Source: Euperipatoides rowelli
Lineage: Eukaryota; Onychophora; Udeonychophora; Euonychophora; Peripatopsidae
NCBI GenBank assembly: GCA_003024985.2
Contig: PXIH01S0048835.1
Reading direction: 5' to 3' (one strand)
DNA: 11,549 nt
Under the pieces are notes generated by a model. It worked only from the letters and a program-made list of their open reading frames with translations, was not told the DNA's origin and did no database searches. Both the position numbers and the translations under genes were made by a program. Positions 8,056 to 11,549 of the stretch are shown in pieces. Position 1 is the stretch's first letter, and each line of letters starts with the position of its first letter.

Positions 8056-8127
8056 CCATTTCCTGTTTGAATGATTAAAGTACTATCAGTAATGCTGCTG
8101 ACCTCATGAGTTAATGACAACTATTGT
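8056..8127 (+). repeat. Candidate 3' LTR remnant
   Basis: This region shares the ordered anchors CCATTTCCTG, GATTAAAGTA and CTCATG with 6229-6302 at nearly the same spacing (17 versus 19 and 30 versus 29). It lies downstream of the pol remnant. Sequence upstream of 8056 aligns poorly with the 5' copy, so the LTR start is not placed. Confidence 0.4.
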
Positions 8128-8149
8128 CAAACAGTTTTGGTAGCAAAGA

Positions 8150-8243
8150 TCCACTTTGCCCTGGTCTCCCCTACTGTAGGCCCTAAAAGGTTTGCAGACC
8201 CTAGGTCCTGTGCCTAGTCAGCCTAATGGATAAAACAGCCCTG
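8150..8243 (-). mobile_element. hAT-like transposon terminus
   Basis: Read on the minus strand the sequence begins CAGGGCTG at 8243, followed by a stretch with TTAGGC, ACTAGGC and CCTAGGG. It resembles the terminal regions of a widespread animal hAT group (CAGGGC... then ...TAGGCA..CTAGGG). The 8 bp outside it (ATTACAAC, 8244-8251) would be the target-site duplication, but no matching partner end with that flank occurs in the window. It may therefore be one end of a broken or larger element whose interior lies at lower coordinates. Confidence 0.4.
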
Positions 8244-8249
8244 ATTACA

Positions 8250-9190
8250 ACTAGTGGCTGATGCATCTATTTCTGCATAATTAAGATGCCTATTATTTGT
8301 CATGCTAACAATTTTTAAAGTTAATATTAAAAAAAAAATGTTCACTGACCACCATCAGCTAACAGTCACCATAGATGATTAGGTAAATTTAAATTAGACA
8401 AGTAAATAACCTAAAATAGACCATATTATAAACAGAGGTAATTAAACTAAAAATTTCTTGTGATTCAACTTTTTAATATTTCTCAATATTTCAATGACTG
8501 TGAATTCTGTAGAAATAATCAAAATATTCTTCAGAGATACATTTATTATGACAAAAAAATAATATATTGTCATTGTATTACATAATAGCATATCAATATA
8601 CAAAAAATGAATGTGTTATCGGAAGTATTAATACCAATGATTAAGAATTATGTAGTGTATAAATAATTAATTTTTTTTTTGTGTGATAAATTTAATAAAT
8701 TAATGATGTATTATAATATTATGACAAAGAAATTCTAATCCTGTACCATTTAGAATATAGATTAATATTTTTTATTATCTGAAATGATAATTATCAGTTT
8801 AATCTGAAATGATTAATTATGTTGGATCAGCTTAATAAATAATAAAATATAATAAATCAAATTATAACCCAACATTACTATAATGTTGTAAAGAAAAAAG
8901 GTTAAAATGAATACAATAGTTTTATTTTTTATTCTTCTCTTAAGGACGCCTAGTAACAAAATAATTAAAATATTTAATGTGAAATATATTATACCTACAG
9001 CAATTCTAAATATGAGAAAGAGATAAAACATAATCTAATGACAACAAGGAACTACAAGTTAATTGACCAATAGAAATAAACAGTACACTGCATACTAAAT
9101 TACCCTTTTCATTACAGCAAATTAAATTTCATGTAATGCAATAAATCTTGCCAAAGTTGTCAAAAAATGATAAACTGCAGAGTTAAATTG
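8250..9190. other. AT-rich DNA without a supported gene
   Basis: This stretch is mostly A/T. A 72-codon minus-strand frame (8813-9031) is almost entirely Ile/Leu/Phe/Tyr, as AT-rich DNA produces by chance, and is not called a gene. Two small repeats lie inside: ATCTGAAATGAT-like copies at 8777-8794 and 8802-8820, and a hairpin at 8870-8888. Confidence 0.6.
8870..8888. repeat. Short perfect hairpin
   Basis: CAACATTA and TAATGTTG are perfect 8-bp complementary arms around CTA. No T run or other context suggests a terminator role. Confidence 0.5.
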
Positions 9191-9194
9191 AGAA

Positions 9195-9209
9195 TATACA
9201 CAGTGTATA
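9195..9209. repeat. Palindrome overlapping a TATA box
   Basis: TATACACAGTGTATA has 7-bp perfect arms around a single A. Its right arm runs into the TATATAAAAAG sequence. A related ACAGTGTATAT recurs near 9720. Confidence 0.5.
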
Positions 9210-9216
9210 TAAAAAG
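9206..9216 (+). promoter_or_regulatory. Candidate TATA box
   Basis: TATATAAAAAG matches the TATA consensus well and is followed by a G-rich patch and then a composition island starting near 9240, where a start about 30 bp downstream would fall. An undetermined base (n) at 9224 lies in between. In AT-rich DNA such matches are frequent; the context makes this one somewhat better than chance. Confidence 0.3.
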
Positions 9217-9307
9217 AGAGGGGNGTGTAAAGAAGACGATCAATACTATTTCTCTAATGTAGCCGACCTGACCTATAGCATCCATCGCAAATAATTAGCT
9301 AAAGTTC

Positions 9308-9326
9308 CCACCGCTTTGCAGCGTGG
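9308..9326. repeat. GC-rich stem-loop
   Basis: CCA-c-CGCT and AGCG-TGG pair over seven bases with one bulged C and a four-base TTGC loop. It sits in the middle of a small low-AT island (about 9240-9370). Confidence 0.45.
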
Positions 9327-9370
9327 ATTTAAAGCTGAATAAATGAAATACCACCTCTCAACCTGAACTG

Positions 9371-10264
9371 TAATTTTTCATACTGGAAAGAATCAAAGTT
9401 TAAGGTTATTTTATTTTTTTTATTGACAAGGACAGGATAGATAAAAGATTTAAAAGTCCACCCTATTTATACAACTTTACAAAAGTATTGACACACAAAG
9501 CTATATGCAGAAAAACAAGACAAAACAAATGGATTGAAAAAAAAACAACAAATGTAAACTCTAATGAATAGATGTATCATTTATTTTGAATAAAAGTGAT
9601 CTTTCTAACAAAATATCTGGAACAAGTTGTGTACAATCTTTATTTATAAGAAGAAAGTGTTCATTCAATCATAATGATCGGGCAAGATATACAACTTTCA
9701 TTTTGAGTATAAAAATAGATACAGTGTATATGTAAACAAAAACATAAAAATGACTCAAAGGAAAAATAAAACATCTTAGAATTTAAATAAAAAAGACCAT
9801 AAAAGCCTTTAAACAATACGATTTCTCTTTAGTTGAGTTATTTTTTAAATGTACAATAAGAAACAACTTCTTACAAAAATCTAAATAATTCACTTCAAAT
9901 ATATTGTTTTCCTTTAAGCTGTCATAACACTATGGCTGAATAGATATAAAATAATAAAATGGAATATTTTAATGTTTTCATGAAAAAAAAATCTCATTTT
10001 CAATTCTGAAATTGTTTTTTTTTTTTAATAGGAAAAAAAAAAATACTATTAATTAATCCTAATGCAATGGACATACATATGAGAAAAATTATAAGTACTG
10101 TGATATTAAGTCAAAAAATTATCTCATAGGTCGCAGACCTAGTGCTTTACACTAAAAACATTTTGCACAAATTTTGATAAAGAAAGCAGAAAAAAAGTTT
10201 AAAGTTCAAATTATGAACATACATATGAAACTCATAAACTCAATTCATTGAGAGTTGTGACCGT
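9371..10264. other. AT-rich DNA with no recognisable feature
   Basis: A-rich on the plus strand, with many AATAAA-like hexamers and homopolymers. No open frame, repeat array or transposon terminus was recognised. Confidence 0.55.
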
Positions 10265-11371
10265 TTCTCTTTGAATGAGGAGACTAGAAAATGATTTTGC
10301 AGTCTGTTTCATGAAAACACATTACTCAATTAACAAAGGCTGTAAGTAACGTAATTTTTCACTAAAACAGGTAGTTTACTATCTGACTTCATAATTTTTT
10401 CATGATATCGTATTACTCATTTAATGAAGACTGGAAGTAATGTAATTTTACTGACTAGATCACATTTTCATGATATCTCATTACTCATTTGCTGAAGACT
10501 GGAAGTAATGCAATTTTACAATAATTGTAAAAACAGGTTATCACTTTTTCATGATATCTCATAGGCTAACTCATTTATTGAAGACTGGAAGTAATGTAAT
10601 TTTGCAAGTGTAAAACAGGTAGTTTACTATCTGACGATCACTTTTTCAAGATATCTTATTATGCATTTAATGAAGACGAAGTAATGTAATTTTACAAGTG
10701 TAAAAGCAGGTGGTTTACTATCTGATTTGATCACTTCTTCATGATAAAACCCGTTGTTCATTAAACGAAGACTGGAAGTAATATAATTTTATAAGTGTAA
10801 AAACAGGTGAATTATTACCTGATTTGATCACCTTTTCATGATAATATCACTGCTCATTTAGTGAAGAGAGGTAATGTAATTTTACAAGTGTAAAAGCTGG
10901 TGGTTGACTATCTGATTTCATCACCTTTTCATAATATTATATCATTACTCATTTAATGAAATCAGGAAGTAATGTAATTTTACAAGTGTAAAAACCGGTG
11001 TTTACTATCTGAATTGATCACTTCTTTATGATAATACCTCATTACTCATTTAATGAAGACTGGAAGTAATGAATATTTACAAGTGTAAAAACAGGTGGTT
11101 TAATTATCTGGTTTGATCACTTCTTTATGATAATATCTCATTACTCATTTAACGAAACTGGAAGTAATGTAATTTTACTAGTGTGCTATCTGACTTGATA
11201 AATTTTTCATGATAATATCTCATTGCTCATTTAATGAAGATGAAGTAATGTAATTTTAAAAGTATAAAAACATGTTGTTTACTATTTCATTTAATCACTT
11301 CTTAATGATAATATCTCATTGCTCATTTAATGAAGATTGGAAGTAATGTAATTTTAAAATTGTAAAAACAG
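10265..11371. repeat. Tandem satellite array of ~97-98-bp hairpin-rich units
   Basis: The conserved anchor AAGTAATG recurs at 10344 (as AAGTAACG), 10435, 10503, 10589, 10679, 10776, 10869 (as AGGTAATG), 10967, 11064, 11162, 11243 and 11341. A further degenerate unit lies near 10271-10301. Spacings are 91, 68, 86, 90, 97, 93, 98, 97, 98, 81 and 98, so the full unit is 97-98 bp and shorter ones carry deletions. Each unit contains, in order, TCATGATATC-like palindromes, CATTACT and AGTAATG as 7-bp inverted arms around TTTAATGAAGACTGG-type sequence, then TTTTACA-AG-TGTAAAA, then AACAGGTGGTTTACTATCTGA and a TGATCA. The left edge is more decayed than the right. No protein is encoded. Confidence 0.9.
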
Positions 11372-11378
11372 ACTTATC

Positions 11379-11389
11379 AAAAAAAAAAA
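11379..11389 (+). repeat. A11 homopolymer
   Basis: A run of eleven A residues separates the satellite array from the minisatellite. It may mark the junction of two insertions. Confidence 0.5.
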
Positions 11390-11407
11390 CCCAACTTAAA
11401 ATTTTAT

Positions 11408-11480
11408 GATGCCCTATCGTACAATAACGATGCCCTATCGTACAATAACGATGCCCTATCGTACAATAACGATGCCCTAT
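11408..11480 (+). repeat. Perfect 21-bp minisatellite, 3.5 copies
   Basis: Three identical 21-bp units (11408-11428, 11429-11449, 11450-11470) and a 10-bp partial unit (11471-11480) start with GATGCCCTATCG. Across each junction the sequence CGATGCCCTATCG has 4-bp arms (CGAT and ATCG), so every unit can form a small hairpin. Complete identity contrasts with the diverged neighbouring array and implies recent expansion or an assembly effect. Confidence 0.9.
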
Positions 11481-11489
11481 TTTTCATTT

Positions 11490-11507
11490 CATCTAGCTAC
11501 AGCCCTG
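11490..11507 (-). mobile_element. Possible second hAT-like terminus
   Basis: Read on the minus strand, CAGGGCTGTAGCTAG begins at 11507. Its first nine bases (CAGGGCTGT) equal those of the terminus at 8243, in the same orientation, and hAT ends commonly start CAGGG. The outside 8 bp are TATTATAT. If real, the minisatellite and the satellite array would be internal to a non-autonomous element whose other end I cannot find. Confidence 0.25.
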
Positions 11508-11510
11508 TAT

Positions 11511-11541
11511 TATATAATATATACAGTATATATATTATATA
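11511..11541. repeat. AT-only inverted repeat at window end
   Basis: TATATAATATATA (11511-11523) and TATATATTATATA (11529-11541) are perfect 13-bp inverted arms separated by CAGTA. The ATATACAGT sequence also recurs directly. The window ends 8 bp later, so the true extent is unknown. Confidence 0.6.
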
Positions 11542-11549
11542 TACAGTGA

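Larger units (their letters stand above)
6147..8127 (+). mobile_element. Decayed Ty3/gypsy LTR retrotransposon (gag-pol fossil)
   Basis: Pieces of a gypsy gag-pol occur in correct order on the plus strand: capsid start (6379-6551), protease active site (6760-6771), protease C-terminal L-L-G-R (6963-6974), pol linker (7070-7132) and reverse transcriptase N-terminus (7156-7336). They are spread over all three frames and interrupted by stops. The gag style (E-P-F-N-P...W..Y) and the protease/RT spacing suggest the K02A2.6/Mag-like animal gypsy group. Most of RT, RNase H and integrase is missing. The outer limits rest on a weak LTR comparison, while the core at 6379-7336 is much firmer. The element is not functional. 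Confidence 0.75.

Noticed and set aside
8813-9031. Minus-strand 72-codon hydrophobic frame with two membrane-like stretches
   Set aside because: It is almost entirely Ile, Leu, Phe, Tyr and Asn from AT-rich codons, has no family resemblance and contains a chance hairpin. AT-rich DNA gives such frames routinely.
9308-9326. Histone mRNA 3' stem-loop
   Set aside because: The loop and stem sequence do not match the conserved histone hairpin and no histone frame lies upstream.
10265-11371. CRISPR-like array
   Set aside because: Repeats are contiguous 97-98-bp units without unique spacers, are diverged, and sit in an animal genome.

Overview
This is non-coding DNA of a multicellular animal: very AT-rich (about 70% by eye), full of A/T homopolymers, with no intact protein gene, rRNA or standard tRNA. 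I see no long open frame and no bacterial gene organisation. An invertebrate (mollusc, cnidarian or similar) is suggested by the mix of Ty3/gypsy remains, a tRNA-derived SINE, hAT-like ends and palindromic tandem repeats. The species cannot be fixed from the sequence.

Layout: 1-780 is AT-rich with a pyrimidine tract. 781-1290 is an island of normal base composition with no reading frame but a perfect-looking minus-strand splice donor. 1291-3820 is a long AT-rich desert with purine/pyrimidine tracts. 3838-4290 is a G-rich block of unknown origin. 4507-4818 is a minus-strand SINE with a tRNA-like head, a poly(A) tail and a 9-bp target-site duplication. 5781-6104 holds two diverged direct copies of a ~136-bp sequence.

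6147-8127 is the best-supported fossil: a heavily decayed Ty3/gypsy LTR retrotransposon. It has recognisable gag capsid, aspartic protease and reverse transcriptase starts scattered over all three frames, a candidate primer-binding site and a weak LTR pair. Inside its 3' half lies an opposite-strand fragment resembling the Cys-rich zinc finger at the end of some transposases. At 8150-8243 there is a hAT-like terminus.

8250-10260 is mostly featureless, apart from a compact TATA box / GC island / hairpin / AATAAA arrangement at 9195-9360. 10265-11371 is a tandem array of about 13 units (97-98 bp when complete), each rich in inverted repeats. It is followed by a perfect 21-bp minisatellite (3.5 copies), a second copy of the ACAGCCCTG terminus and an AT palindrome at the window edge.

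Nothing here works together as a pathway. The window reads as layered transposon debris plus a satellite. The items most worth following up are the hairpin-rich array, which may sit inside a non-autonomous hAT-like element, and the zinc-finger fossil.
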